The notes: a model not told the origin generated them from the letters alone. Positions 12,600 to 24,884 are shown, counted from the first letter of the stretch. The stretch is DNA of 64,000 bases from Atrina japonica (GCA_030159075.1 BROG01000003.1:2055501-2119500); one strand, 5' to 3'. Numbers and translations: made by a program.

Positions 12600-13770
12600 G
12601 TACGCCTTTTACGCCGCCTTGAATCCACCACTGTGTGTGTATGCTGGAAAACTCTGTTTCGGTAATTCGTCATATTGAGCAAATTTACCGAAAATGGAGT
12701 TATTATTTATATGATCATATCAAATTCTATTGAAACTGCATTTTCCAATCAAAACTATAATTTAATTTAATAAACTAAATTTTACTAATAATGTATTCAT
12801 TTATCTGTTCGAAGTCTATTTCGGTTCAAGTTACAGAATAGGCGTAGGAACCGGGGGACAGAGGGTGGCCCCCACTTTTTATTTTATATTAACATCACGT
12901 CTGGATTCCAGAAAAAAGGCTCCCCAGAGCTTTTAAATTAGGCCTACCAAAAGTTTCGCTCCTCGCTACGCTCGGCGAAAACAATTATACTTTTCCTTCC
13001 CTCTAACTCGAAATCCTGGATCCATCCAAACTTTGTCTGTATATCTTGGATTTTATGGATTTGGACTACCGACTTTGTATTATGTGTTGTGTTTGTCCTA
13101 CATATCGGTAAAGATATTTTCGTTTGACGGTTTTCTCAGCATGTAGGAACCGAGCGGTTAGAGCATTGCGCTTTAAATCATGAAGTCTCTCACTTCCTAT
13201 CAGCGCATGTTCGAGTCCCGCTGGAACCTAAGCCGATTTTTGTTAGAAAGTTTGCCAGTTTACTTGCGGAAGGCCGGTGGTCTCTTCCAGGGTACATTGT
13301 AACTGGGTTCTCTCCTCCACCACTGAATACTGCCCACAACCATATAACTGCAGAAAAAGTGCTAAGTTTATTAAATAGTTAAATATAAAAACCCTAAATT
13401 TTTCTATAAAATGTCGGAAAATTAAAAACAAATTTTCCAGAATTTTTCGCGCCACGCTCCACTCGGCGAATAAAAAGTTCACACCTACTACATCTTTGAA
13501 TCCTCAGTCTGCCTTTGGTGGTGTATGCATCACAAAATAGGTATAATTTTATGTCACCAAATCAAAAACAAATTTCCGGAAAAAAATTTTTTTTGCACCA
13601 CGCTCCGCTCGGCGAATAAATTTTAAGTTTACACCTACTCCATCTTTGAATCTCACTCCGCTTTTTATGATGTATGCATTGCATCACAAATAGCTATAAT
13701 TTTATGTCACCAGCCTAAAAACACTCTTGTCTCACCTTTTAATTTTTTTTCTAGATCCACCACTGTTGTA
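12600..13770 (-). repeat. cluster of hAT-like repeat pieces around a SINE
   Basis: Two right-hand ends read GAATCCACCACTG (12631-12643) and GATCCACCACTG (13754-13765). Reverse complemented they begin CAGTGGTGGAT, a typical hAT-type terminal sequence. Three copies of an internal motif resembling CACGCTCCGCTCGGCGAA occur at about 12960, 13450 and 13595. The last two sit in a tandem duplication of about 146 bp (13440-13735) that also repeats ACACCTACTMCATCTTTGAAT and GATGTATGCAT. The matching left ends are not obvious. A SINE (13140-13372) interrupts the cluster. Confidence 0.5.
13140..13372 (+). mobile_element. tRNA-derived SINE, plus strand
   Basis: Starts with a tRNA-like head. The A-box-like GGAACCGAGCGGTTAGAGCA begins near 13146, and the B-box-like TGTTCGAGTCC lies at about 13208-13218, so it could be transcribed by RNA polymerase III. 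The body (CCGCTGGAACCTAAGC, AAGTTTGCCAGTTTACTTGC, GGTGGTCTCTTCCAGGG) matches the reverse complement of the copies at 1719-1955 and 60468-60712. No clear A tail remains. It is not a functional tRNA, because the cloverleaf cannot be completed. Confidence 0.8.
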
Positions 13771-13799
13771 TTAATTGCATTATCAAAAGACATATGAAA

Positions 13800-15442
13800 A
13801 CATTTTTCTACTGGGAAAACCATTTTAAAAACTAATAATAATAAAATATAAAACCCACTTTTTGGTTTGCTTCCAATGCCATTTTACAGGTAGGTAAACT
13901 ACTAAACCACCTTTCGGTACAGTATTTGGACAAAATATTATTTTTAATTCCTACCGCATACATCGTAAGATAGTGTATATACTTATCTTCAAAATATAAT
14001 TGTCACATAAAAAATAAAGATGTATAATTCCACCAAAATAATTGGCACATGTTTACAAAGACGAGTCTAAATTAGATCATAGCAGGGTTGACAGACACGA
14101 AACAGAGCATGGTAAAATGTTTTAGAACCTGTGCACCCCTATTCTGCTTTGATTAAACCTATTTACCAAAATAATTGGTGATCAAGTGTCCATATGCGAA
14201 AGTTGAAATAGCTGCTAAACACGGTAGCTCATAGGTAAATGGTTCAGAGAGGGGTGTGCCACACTATTGTGGTAGACCTATATAGTTTGTACACATATCG
14301 GGATGTTTCGCTCAGGTAATAGCCTAAGTGTGAAACATCCTAGGGCGATTCATCTCGGTGCGAAATGGCCTAGGGGCGAAACATCCTGAGTACCTGACAT
14401 CCTACAATGTTAGATCAGCGATATATAAAGCTAATATTAGCTTTATATATCACTGTTTTTTTATAGAAGTCTATATAGAATATAGATCCACACCTTTATC
14501 CTAGAATCAGTTTGCAATTTTGGTAGCAGAGTCAATAATCACTGAGCACCTATCTGGAAAAAAACAATATGATAATTCCACAAATAACGTTAATGTCAAC
14601 CTAATGAAACTAGACTATTTACAACGGTATCATCAGATGTAGGGGTTTCCTCGGTATACCCACAATGCAATGGTGGAATTCCCCTCTGAAAACGAGGCAC
14701 CAATTACAAAGGGACTTTCTCAAGTATTCTGTAAGTATAGGTGTTATTATCCATCGATTTTCACTATCATCGCAGCTGGAAGCACAAATTTGATAACAAG
14801 AAGAGTTACATTTAACATTCCTTACTTATGCAATTACATTATTTTTATATTTATCACTTCAGATTTTGTAATTTAATTCATCAACTTTCAGACGGTCACT
14901 GTTGTTACTAATAACACTGAAATAGGCGCAATTCGTATTGACAAACTGTACCAAACAATATCGGTTGTCATCTTCAAAATATAAAAACATAATTTCCCGC
15001 TTTTACAAGAAAATATCAATATTGTGTATTGTAAATACCTTTAATGTCAAATTTTTGTCTCGTCTGGCGCTTTTGCGTAATTTTATCATGTGTATTGTTT
15101 TGGCAGTAGTATATTATTGACAGTTTCCATATATGGCAAACGAGAGATCTGCGCATGTGTGTATGTTTGACAAGTAGAAGTTGTAATTTAATATTGAAAA
15201 GTGGGCTGTTCCTATATTGCTGTATTTAGATAAAAAGTCAAAAGTACACGCACAATAGATTTTCGAATAAGATGTATTTAAGCAATAGAAGCTAACTGTT
15301 CATTTGATAGATTTAAATAATTTAGCCAAGAAAAACTTGTACAACTGATAGCATTGGAATAATATTATTTTGTGGGTTGTTTCTTATATTGAAAAAATAA
15401 TAAGAGAAAGAAGAAAATATTTTAGGATATTTACTATATATA
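13800..15442 (+). other. 5' flank of RNF220, possible promoter and 5' UTR
   Basis: No protein gene is recognised here. A fold-back region lies at 14297-14455. An open stretch from ATG 14670 ends in a good donor (CTGTAAGTATAG, GT at 14731) and could be part of an upstream exon; this is weak. From 15121 to 15442 the sequence is AT-rich, with AATATTTTAGGATATTTACT directly before the RNF220 start. The TTTTAG there could be an acceptor but lacks a pyrimidine tract. The transcription start cannot be placed from sequence alone. Confidence 0.4.
14416..14455. repeat. 40-bp palindrome with perfect 32-bp core
   Basis: GATATATAAAGCTAAT (14420-14435) is followed with no spacer by its exact reverse complement ATTAGCTTTATATATC (14436-14451). 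Three more pairs (CAG/CTG) form outside one mismatch. Just upstream, GGATGTTTCGC (about 14302) and GCGAAACATCC (about 14373) form a wider inverted pair. This is probably the centre of a fold-back element. Confidence 0.9.
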
Positions 15443-16124
15443 ATGAGCGGTGTTTCGGATTTTGCAATGTTTCGTTTTAATTTTTGGCACAAGCCTTTTT
15501 TTCCACATCATGCAGCAGCAATTGCGGCTGCACAGGCAGGGCAGGCAGGAATGGAGAATTCAACATATGTTCCGAATCCCATGTCATCTCCAGCGCTAAT
15601 GGTTTTGGCATCTACAGCGGAAAATCATGAAGGGGGTCGACTTCCAGTACCCTCGCATCCCTTCCCGGGTCAGACTGTTGATGGGAAGGATATACCTACA
15701 CCTTTCACTACACCTCCCTTCACTGTGTACAGACCAGGAGACCCATTCCCTTCTCCATTGTACTCATCGGTCCCTCCTTTCATCAGGCCAAGTATGGATA
15801 GAAACATGGGACTGTTGAACCCAGGGGGAGGAAGTGCATTTCGACCAGTGAGTACTGAACCAGAGCAAAGTTATCATTCTGCGTTCGGACCTGCTGCTAA
15901 AAAGCAAAAACATGATGATATGCACCTAGCATTCAGTCCTGGTGGAAAAGTGGATCATGAATTAAGGGATTCAACACCTGATGGAGATGAGAGTAAAGGG
16001 TCATCTACTCCCCGAATTAAAGAAGAGAGGCCATCAAGTTACAGCTCTGTGACCAATTCGGAATCCTTCTCTGATGCTGGAGATTTAGATAGGGGGACAC
16101 CTGATGAGGGCAGGAGTTTAAGAA
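15443..16124 (+). CDS. RNF220: RNF220 coding exon 1, E3 ubiquitin ligase N-terminus
   Basis: Encodes 227 residues plus one base of the next codon; the donor is AGAA/GTAAGT. The family block MENSTYVPNP, SSPALMVLASTAE is at residues 37-60, and SAFRPVSTE with SYHSAFGPA and the basic AAKKQK at about 131-155. These match the order in vertebrate RNF220, which ubiquitinates nuclear substrates and acts with ZC4H2 in neural patterning (known for vertebrates). The first 36 residues (Phe-, His- and Ala-rich, HHAAAIAAAQAGQAG) are an extension relative to the vertebrate start as I recall it. Met37 (15551) or Met9 could also initiate. I chose 15443 as the first in-frame ATG. The C-terminal half is Ser/Asp/Glu-rich and probably disordered. 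IKEE at 192-195 fits the SUMO consensus (inference). The catalytic RING is not in this window. Confidence 0.93.
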
Positions 16125-16371
16125 GTAAGTCTTTTTATTTCTTCTTGAAAAAACTTTTTACCCAAGTTATACATTTTACAAATGTATATATATTGCTTTA
16201 CTTTTTAATTATTCCCTGTTTAATAAAACCTTCAACTTCTTATATAGACTTGGTTCATTTCTGATCTGTATTGGATGTTTTATAATTATCTATGATCAAC
16301 ATGTTGCATATATCGTACAAAATAAACTACATATTCCCGTATGGTTTAGTGATATATTTATACCCATGTTT

Positions 16372-16372
<1 letters not shown>

Positions 16373-16452
<80 letters not shown>
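16373..16452. repeat. (TA)n-(CA)n microsatellite
   Basis: An alternating AT run to 16440 followed by ACACACACAC to 16452. It lies 250 bp inside intron 1. Confidence 0.97.
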
Positions 16453-16583
16453 CAGGTATATATGTACAAACTTATGATAGTACATGTACATTTACCTGTA
16501 ATGATGTATGAATATACAAATGATTTTAAATGAGCAGGGTAAACCTTTTACCAACAAAACTAAAAAGGAAGCAAAACATTTAT

Positions 16584-16589
<6 letters not shown>

Positions 16590-16632
<43 letters not shown>
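16590..16632. repeat. (TA)n microsatellite
   Basis: About 42 bp of alternating TA, preceded by a short T run. Confidence 0.96.
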
Positions 16633-16641
<9 letters not shown>

Positions 16642-17603
16642 GGTATATTTGCATGCAGACATTAGTAAATATACATGTAATTGTAAACATGCAGAACATT
16701 TAACAGTAAATGCTTATCAAACATTTTAAATTGAAATACTGGTACATGTACCTGTATGAATAAAATGGGTAAATCTGTAGCATGTAAGGAGAACATGTCT
16801 TTTACAATTACAATTTATGTATTTCCTTTACATGTATCTCCACTATAAAAATGTATTTCAGAATTGTTACGCCAATGAAAAAATCTTGTATTAGGTTCAT
16901 TTGTTTTTGGTATTTCTGCATCTTTTATAAAATACCTACATACATGTACATGTATTTTAGATTTTGTGAAAATCTATAAGATACATTGTATGCAAGTGGA
17001 TATTTTTTCCCCAACTTACTGTCCTTAGCCAGACTACATGTACTGTGTTGTTCATCAATGACAATTTGTAAATAGGACATTTTAATGAGAATTTGGAATA
17101 ATTCAAATTTTAACAGATGTGAATACAAGAATTCCTGGTGTATTGTATATATTACAAGCAGGGAAAAAATACAGCACTCCCTTCCCCTAAAAGGGGGGAT
17201 CAACATTAAAAGATGAAAAAAATATTTTTTTTTTGCTTGTTTTCTTGATTTTAGAATACATTTGGTGCTATAAATTTTGAAATACCGTGTAATCTTTTTT
17301 TTTTTTACTGAAGCAAAGAAATGACAATATATTAAAACATTGTAATAAATTTATGAAAATCGATAGTACATGTACATGTTCCCTAGTCTAGAATCCTTCC
17401 TCTTACAATAAAAGGTGACCTCCCCCCAAAAAAAAAGAAAAAGAAATTAGAAAGATAAAAACTGCAACAATTTTTTGTAATTGCAGAACTTTACCAGATA
17501 CATGTACTTGAATGAAATATGTGCATTCTGATACATGTATATGAAATAGATTTTCATGAGTTGTAAAATCACTTTTTTGCACAGGAGCTCTGTTTCCATC
17601 TTT

Positions 17604-17605
<2 letters not shown>

Positions 17606-17688
<83 letters not shown>
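17606..17688. repeat. (TA)n microsatellite
   Basis: About 82 bp of pure alternating AT. Open frames here on both strands translate only to Ile-Tyr repeats and are not genes. Confidence 0.97.
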
Positions 17689-17689
<1 letters not shown>

Positions 17690-18320
17690 TATCATAATAA
17701 GGTACCTACATTATATATTGATTTCAATTTTCAACTGCTGAAAGATGTGGAGGGAAGTAACATTTTACTTTTGGGGTGCAACTTGAATGTTTTAGACAAA
17801 AACAAAAGACTACACAGAAGTAACAGGTTTCATTCATTATATTTAAGAAGTGTGATTGAATATATGGTTGTGTTAGGACATGTATTAAAATTGGATCATA
17901 TAATCTGTTTTGTCCTATCTATCTATATATATATATACCTGTCTGTCTATTAAATAAAATCCATTTACATTTACATGTATGTCGAAATTCTGGTTGTGTC
18001 AAAGTCGGTGGATATTTCAAAGTTGTTATCCCAAAATTATGTTTGACATTCTCATAAACATTTAACATACATTGTACATTGCAAAGAAAATATAAATATT
18101 TTGCGATATTGGAAAATATTGGAATTGAAAATTTCAGTTATTTCGAATTAAATGGGGTGTTCCGATAAATTTTGATATATTTACATTCTACTGTATTTAT
18201 AATTTGAAAATAAAAAATAAAATTAAAAAAATCTAAATCAAAAGTATACTTTTTTGGGCTACATGTAACTTTATCTTTATAAATAATCATAGGAATTTTG
18301 ATTGTACCTTGTTATTTATA

Positions 18321-18548
18321 CAGGGGTTCAAAATTCCCCAAGTCCTTGACTTGGATAATTCAGGTTCGGACTTGGCATTTAGAAATACTTGAAGTCCAAA
18401 GGACTTGCCTCATCTGCATTCATTTAATTTTACTGTATTACTTATTAACAAAATTCAGCACTGACTTTGAAATTTCTTAATTGGACTTGCCAGAAATTTA
18501 CTCTCCAAGTATGGATTTTGGTATCTAAAAAAGAATTTTTAATCCCTG
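18321..18548. mobile_element. 228-bp MITE with 16-bp terminal inverted repeats
   Basis: The left end CAGGGGTTCAAAATTC and the reverse complement of the right end CAGGGATTAAAAATTC differ at two of 16 positions. The interior has an inverted pair of CAAGTCC/GGACTTG words. The CAGGG start is typical of hAT-type elements. I do not see a clean 8-bp target duplication. Confidence 0.72.
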
Positions 18549-19130
18549 CCTTATAGAATTAATAGTAGGTACATGTATGTAATTGTAAAAAATTCTTACA
18601 ATTTCGAAAAAATATATTTATTCCTGTAATTGAAGTTATTATTATTAGTTGATCTTAGTTATCACTTTTTATTGTGTTTGGACACATTTCTAATCTTTTA
18701 ATACTACATTTGTAAATGTACTTTACACAGTCTCGGTAATCCGTTTGATTTCTGTAAATTTTTCTCACACAAAACTTGATAAGGAGAATAATTCCCTACC
18801 TTGTATCTGGGCCTACATGGACATGATAAGATAGAATGTAACCGTTGTTTGATCTTATTAAGGATTAATAAGAAAAATTAAAAGAAGTATAAATTTTTTG
18901 CATTTTACCGACTTTCATGTATATGTATACTTGTTTTATATTTTAAATCTGCAGGTCAGAATATTGAGTTTTCTGTTTTCCTTTAAATATATACGATCTA
19001 TTGTACATGTACTTGTCCTTTGACAATTTGAGTTTGAGAATATTGTTCATAATTGTTTTTGTGCTCAGTAGATCTATCCAAAAGATGGATATTATAAATG
19101 TAGAAAATATTTTGTTGCCAAAATAGCCAA

Positions 19131-19134
<4 letters not shown>

Positions 19135-19210
<76 letters not shown>
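19135..19210. repeat. (TA)n microsatellite
   Basis: About 75 bp of pure alternating TA inside intron 1. Confidence 0.97.
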
Positions 19211-19211
<1 letters not shown>

Positions 19212-19383
19212 TATGATGTTACATGTTTTACTCTGGAAAATGTTTAATCTAGTTGGCATAGCAACATATAATTTATTAGATATAATGTATAAAATTTACA
19301 ACACTTACTCCCCCAGTATTTGACTAGAAAGTCCAGAAATGAAAGTAACAGAGAAGAATGAAACATTTGAATAATTTTATGTA

Positions 19384-19792
19384 TTAAAGGGGAAAAATGT
19401 GTTTACCAAAATATTATTTCAATTTTTTCTTCCTTTACTACTTGTACATGTATTTGATGTACATTTGTATTAACAATAACAAATAAGGGCTATACACGGG
19501 CATAAAAGCCGTATATTCCTTTATATTGCGTGAAGATAAGGTCAGGTCCAGCACAGTATGCATGTATAGAACAAATAGTAAGGTCGAATTAAATCAAATT
19601 TGCAAGTGAAAAACTGCCAAACTAGGTTTCTCAAGCAATTTTCACAAAATGTATAGGGGTTTAAGAATTGTTATGCCTGTGGATTTTTTTTTTTTGGTCA
19701 TTGTTATTGTATATCAATCTAAGTAGTAAAAAAGGAAAGATTTTTCTTTTTTTGGAAAAAAAAAATCACAGCTATGAGCTAATGCCCCTTGA
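19384..19792. mobile_element. TTAA-flanked MITE, family A, copy 1
   Basis: The left end TTAAAGGGG and the right end AGCTAATGCCCC/TTGA (TTAA with one change) are inverted. The interior carries TACTACTTGTACAT, CTATACACGGGCATAAAA, AGGTCAGGTCCAGCA, TGCAAGTGAAAA and TGTATATCAATCTAAGTAGT. These recur, some in inverse order, at 37974-38334 and 53261-53628. TTAA targets are characteristic of piggyBac-type transposition (family knowledge). No transposase is present. Confidence 0.75.
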
Positions 19793-21487
19793 AATGTATA
19801 TATGAATATGAAAAAAAAAATAGTAAACATGATGTACATTTTATATTGATTGTATTTTGTAATTCACGGTGAAAAAGAAACTTAAGTCTTGTTGTCATTA
19901 TTAATTTCAATATGAGGCTGAGCAGAATTTTACCTGAAAATTATTCATTACATGAACTTTTAAACTGCTCAGAAAAACACATAATTGGTTAATTTATTAC
20001 ACATCTCCCCATCTTTTTTAGGAGATATGATTGCATTAATTTATGGATACAAATTATTTTCTAGTAGTGATCCTTTTATGGTTTTTTTTTTACTTATGGA
20101 GTAACAATGAAAAAAGTGTTGATGGTGTAATACATAGATAAATGTGCATTTACTAATTCAGAGAGAGATTTTTTCAAACCCTCCAACTTAAAATATATAT
20201 ATATATAAAGCTCTTCTATCACATTGAAAGAAATAATTAAACAACATATGCATAGAATCTCGGAACAGCGATAAAAGTAATTAAATGTTTTACTTCAAAT
20301 ATTTACTTAGACTCAAAGATATAAGTGAAAATGATTTCTGAACATATTTGACAAATTTCATCAACAATAAAGTTTATCTTAAATTTGTACTTGTAAAAAA
20401 TAATTAGATTTATTCTAGTTAGTAAATTGTAAGCCACATAACAGTGTAGTCATTGACAATAGGAATAATATGGATTAAAATGTACAGGCGAACTAAAATG
20501 GTTGATTACTTAAATGATTAATTAATCTTCCTATAATCTAAAAAGTTCATTTGCACCAATATTTACTGTCAATAAATTCCATCTATTAGGAATTTTCAAA
20601 TCTTTTTATATTATTACAAAATCTCCAGATAATTTTAAGATATTGAAATTATTTCAGAAATAGCATACATGTACAGATGTATATATACATGTATGTAATT
20701 GGTGCCAAATTATTGCAGTTTTAAAATATTAAATATCAAACCGTCATATGTTGTGTTTTATATTACTTCATAAATGATAAAGGTTGTTAATGTCACTTCA
20801 GGCCTTTTTCTATAATATCCGAGGTGCCGAAATTTAGCCCCATTTCCAATGCAAAATACATGTGCTTTTTACCAATTTGATGAAAAAATTCCCACTTTGG
20901 TGTTGATGACACAACAGTAATAAAAATAAAGTAATGTAAGGGGAAGCACACTTAAAAAAGAGATTCTATTTTATTTAGATTTCCATGTGTACAAACAAAT
21001 TTTCTCAATTTGACACAAGTTCACATTAAAATTCCCAATTGTGCCACCAGTCATTTTCCCAAAATTGAGAGAAAAAGGCCTGGACTTAGTCTGGCAATTA
21101 AGATTGTCTGTGAGAGTACATAGTGATAAATGTGCTTCAAGATTGCACACTGTTTTTCCAGATTCCTTGATATATAATACTAATATGTGTTTGGTATCAG
21201 ATTGTAGATGATATAGTTTATTATTCTTTAGTCTTACAGCTGATCAGGATACATTACATGTACATGTACATGTACATAAAAAATATCAGGAAACATAAAA
21301 ATGTGCATGTATGTACAATACAAAGTACAATTCACTGGAAATTTACAATGGAGGTGTAAAAAAATTATATACAGTAAAAGATTTCTATACATGTAATAAT
21401 ATATCAATTAAAATTTTGGTAATCTTGATTTCCGGATATAACAGAGGCTGTCCTGTGAGTTTCATGATAATGAAATGCCACTGTATG

Positions 21488-21492
<5 letters not shown>

Positions 21493-21556
<64 letters not shown>
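21493..21556. repeat. (TA)n microsatellite
   Basis: About 63 bp of alternating TA after TGTATGTATG. Confidence 0.97.
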
Positions 21557-21559
<3 letters not shown>

Positions 21560-22664
21560 CATAAAGATATATTCATTATGTATATGAAATGAACTTGTAT
21601 TAAAAGTATATTTATTAATTTATTTAAATATGGATCATAGCAAGATGAAGGGTTCATAATTAATATAAATTTATATTAACCATGGTTATTAAAGAAAGAC
21701 AGAGTTTAAGTATTTATATACATGTATGTACAAATTAAAACCACACAATTGAAATGAATTAATATACTGACATGTAATAAAAAAAAAATCTTTGATTAAA
21801 TCCAATTTTGTTTTTGAATTAGATTTCTTCTTATTTTGACATTGAAATTGGTACATAGCCATGTTGATATTAGCATCTCTATCGTATTTTAAATTCCGTA
21901 ATACAGTGAATGGCATTTTATTTCTGTTTTCAATAGCACATGTACTTTTGAAGATAGCATATGAATTTCTTTGTGTATTATTATATGTGGTGTTATGTAA
22001 TGTTTACTATCAACCATACAGGTCTGGTATATACAGTCAGAACTACAATCAACTTTTGAGTCAGGATTTGTTGACTTGAAGAAATTAATTAAAACACCTT
22101 TGGTTTGGAAATTAGAATACTCTTTTCTTGGTAAACAATTTACCTTTTGGTATTAGACTTATGCCCAAAGGGCTTTCTTGACAGTAAATGAAATCAACAA
22201 GCCTTTACCTGTTGTCGATTATTTGGATAGATAACTAAATTAGGTGCTTTTGATCCTTTTCCTAAACCATATTGGTGCGAAAGTTTGAGTTCATGATAGG
22301 ATAGTCAGTGAACATGTTGGTTTGATGACAGTAGAATGTCTACCTGAATAAATAACATTATTGACCTTTTATTTAGAGAAGCTCTTGGCACTGTCGAGTG
22401 AAAAGAAGGAGGTGATATTAGTGGTAGTAAAAGTGATTGGAATTTTGTGTAAAAGAAAGTTGAAAAAGCTCTTGATGTTATCGATAGCAATTAGGTGACA
22501 ATATCTAAATGCGTTTTGCTAGTACATAAATTCTTGTGTTGTGCTCATGACTTATATTCACGCTTAAATGTCATTTGCATTTTAAAAAAAAAAAATTTAA
22601 ATAGTCCCAGACTCTATAACTGAAACAATTCATGATTATTTACATGTAGATCAATATATGCTTA

Positions 22665-22761
22665 TAGTTCTTATTTGTTATTGTACATCTAGTACAAGTA
22701 GTAGAAAAAGGAAAAAGTTGAAAAAATTTTTTTTAGGTGAACACAGCTAATGTCCCTTTAA
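22665..22761. mobile_element. solo right end of TTAA MITE family A
   Basis: TTGTACATCTAGTACAAGTA, a poly-purine stretch and ACAGCTAATGTCCCT/TTAA match the right end of the copies at 37974 and 53261. I see no matching left end, so this is a truncated copy. Confidence 0.6.
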
Positions 22762-22806
22762 GTTCTATGGAGCCAGCATATTCTGATAATAGACATTTGT
22801 GTTTTG

Positions 22807-22897
22807 TTAACCCATCAACCCCTGAAAAATATTGGACTCTTCTTAAAATCAATGATTTAGGCCAGTCCAAATGTGTCTTTAGGGGTGAATGAGTTAA
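22807..22897 (+). mobile_element. 91-bp TTAA-flanked foldback element, family B, copy 1
   Basis: Exactly 91 bp from TTAA to TTAA. Ends are inverted: TTAACCCATCAACCCCTGAA at the left, TTAACTCATTCACCCCTAAA for the reverse-complemented right end. The inner words ATTGGACT and AGTCCAAAT also pair, so the whole element can fold. Same orientation as 44888-44978. Confidence 0.85.
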
Positions 22898-24183
22898 CAA
22901 TACTTTCAGATTTTCTCAAATTACAGACATACATGTATTAGCACACTTCTGAGTGATTCAAAATACTGAATTTTTAAGTGGCATCTTCTGGGTGATTTTG
23001 GCAGAGCCTTCAATTCTATCAACCCTTTTTAAAACTTTAGTAAAAAAACTTTCATTCCATGCTGCTAGGAGGTGTTGTTTCTTTCACCTCAGCATCAGCA
23101 TATCATTAAGATTTGCGAAAAATGCAGTGATAGACGAGATGTTCATCTTGGGGTAAATTTAATGAATGGCTATACAGTGATCACCCTAAGGCATGATTTT
23201 GTGATAATACTTGCATAATTTGCACACTCATATTCCCAAAGTGAACTATTTAATTAAATTCAATACACCGCTTTATATTGAGGCATTTATTTGCAATCTT
23301 TACATGGAGAGGGATAACTATCATCAACATGTAAGTCTGGTACATGGCCCCATTCCCATTGCAAAATTCACAATTTTTTTTTTTCCAAAAAGAGCTAAAA
23401 GATGAAAACAATTTCATCGCTACCCTTAGAATAGAAAAGTATTAACAAATTAATGACGTTGTGAGTAATCTCATTTTTCTGTGATCTGTTTTGATACTCT
23501 AAATTTTTTAATTGATTATTTAAAGGTTCCCCTTTTCTAACCACTCAGCTACAAGAATAGATACTGGTATCTACGTATATAATTACCAAAAAAAACACCA
23601 CTAGAAATATACAGCCCTCCTTTTCTTTCAACATAAAATGAGTTGGTCCAGTTCTATACTTGAAACACCCAAGATTAATTAAAAAAGTACATTTATTTTG
23701 TGACTTTTGTTATGAACACCAACACTTTTAAGTGTATCAAAATTACTCTTTCATTACTCTGCCATTTTGTGAAGTTTGAACCACATGTTTCAACATCCGT
23801 TACATTGCCGGTCACAGAAATTCTAAAACTTTACTCGCTCTTTGAAGATGGGAATAAAAATTAACATTATATTGATGAGCAATATTACATAAATCTTGTC
23901 ACATGACAACCAGGATGTTTTCAATGTAGGTCAAAGTGAACTGAAAGTAGAGTACATGTACATTCGCAGCTCTACGGGCCACGAGGTTCTGTAACATTAG
24001 ATGTGTTGTCTTTTTATCAGCTGTCTAGTTTCTGGTGACACAAATAGTTGCCGTTTCAAATCTGAAAAATATACAATACAGTATAAAATTAGGAAAAAAT
24101 TATACACCTTGAATGCACAACCAAAAACCAGTAACTTAATATTATTTTTTGTTATGTTGTTTTGACTCTACAGTTCTTTGTAA

Positions 24184-24589
24184 TAGGGCTGTCATTGATA
24201 GACTCAATATCAATGTATCATTATACAAATTGATTCAATATGATAATCGATACATTTTTTTTTAGTAACGATACATTTTGTAATGCATTTTACAGGATGT
24301 ATTTTCTTTTACAATTTCCAACATTTTCCAATAGTTTTACTTCATGTTCTTGAACTATGTTATATTTTATACTAATTGTTCAATTTGTTCAAATAAACAA
24401 CAAAGCTTTCCTTGCAATGATTTTTGAAATTTTCAGATAGTATAATACACAATAAAACACATAACATATATATTAATATAGTAAATATATATATTTTGAA
24501 TGTATTTTATAGATTTACAAAGTTATTCGATTTTTTAATTCGATATTTTTTACTTTTCGATATAGAATTTCTCACCAATGACAGCCCTA
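24184..24589. mobile_element. 406-bp hAT-like MITE
   Basis: The ends are perfect 14-bp inverted repeats, TAGGGCTGTCATTG. Flanking 8-mers CTTTGTAA (24176-24183) and GTTTCTAA (24590-24597) match at six of eight positions, consistent with an aged 8-bp hAT target duplication. The interior is AT-rich with ATCGATAC/TTTTCGATAT words near both ends and no ORF. Confidence 0.82.
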
Positions 24590-24884
24590 GTTTCTAAAAC
24601 TATGAGAAAATATTATTTTTTCATTTACATTTATACACACATGTACATACAAAATTAAGCCAATTTTATGACGTATCATTAAATGAAAGAAAAAAACTGA
24701 ATATCAATTTGATGAAATATACATGTATAATTAAAATTTTGGTATATATAAAACCTTTTTTTTTCAGGATATTCCTGATTTTTCATCCATTTGCAGTTTA
24801 TACAAAAAAAATAAATTGATCCTCTGTGTTTACTGAAGTACATAATACACCTTAGTAAACAGATTTTTTTTTTGTAAACTTTTA

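Noticed and set aside
17447..17953. Ile-Tyr repeat proteins in (TA)n tracts
   Set aside because: Pure microsatellite translation.
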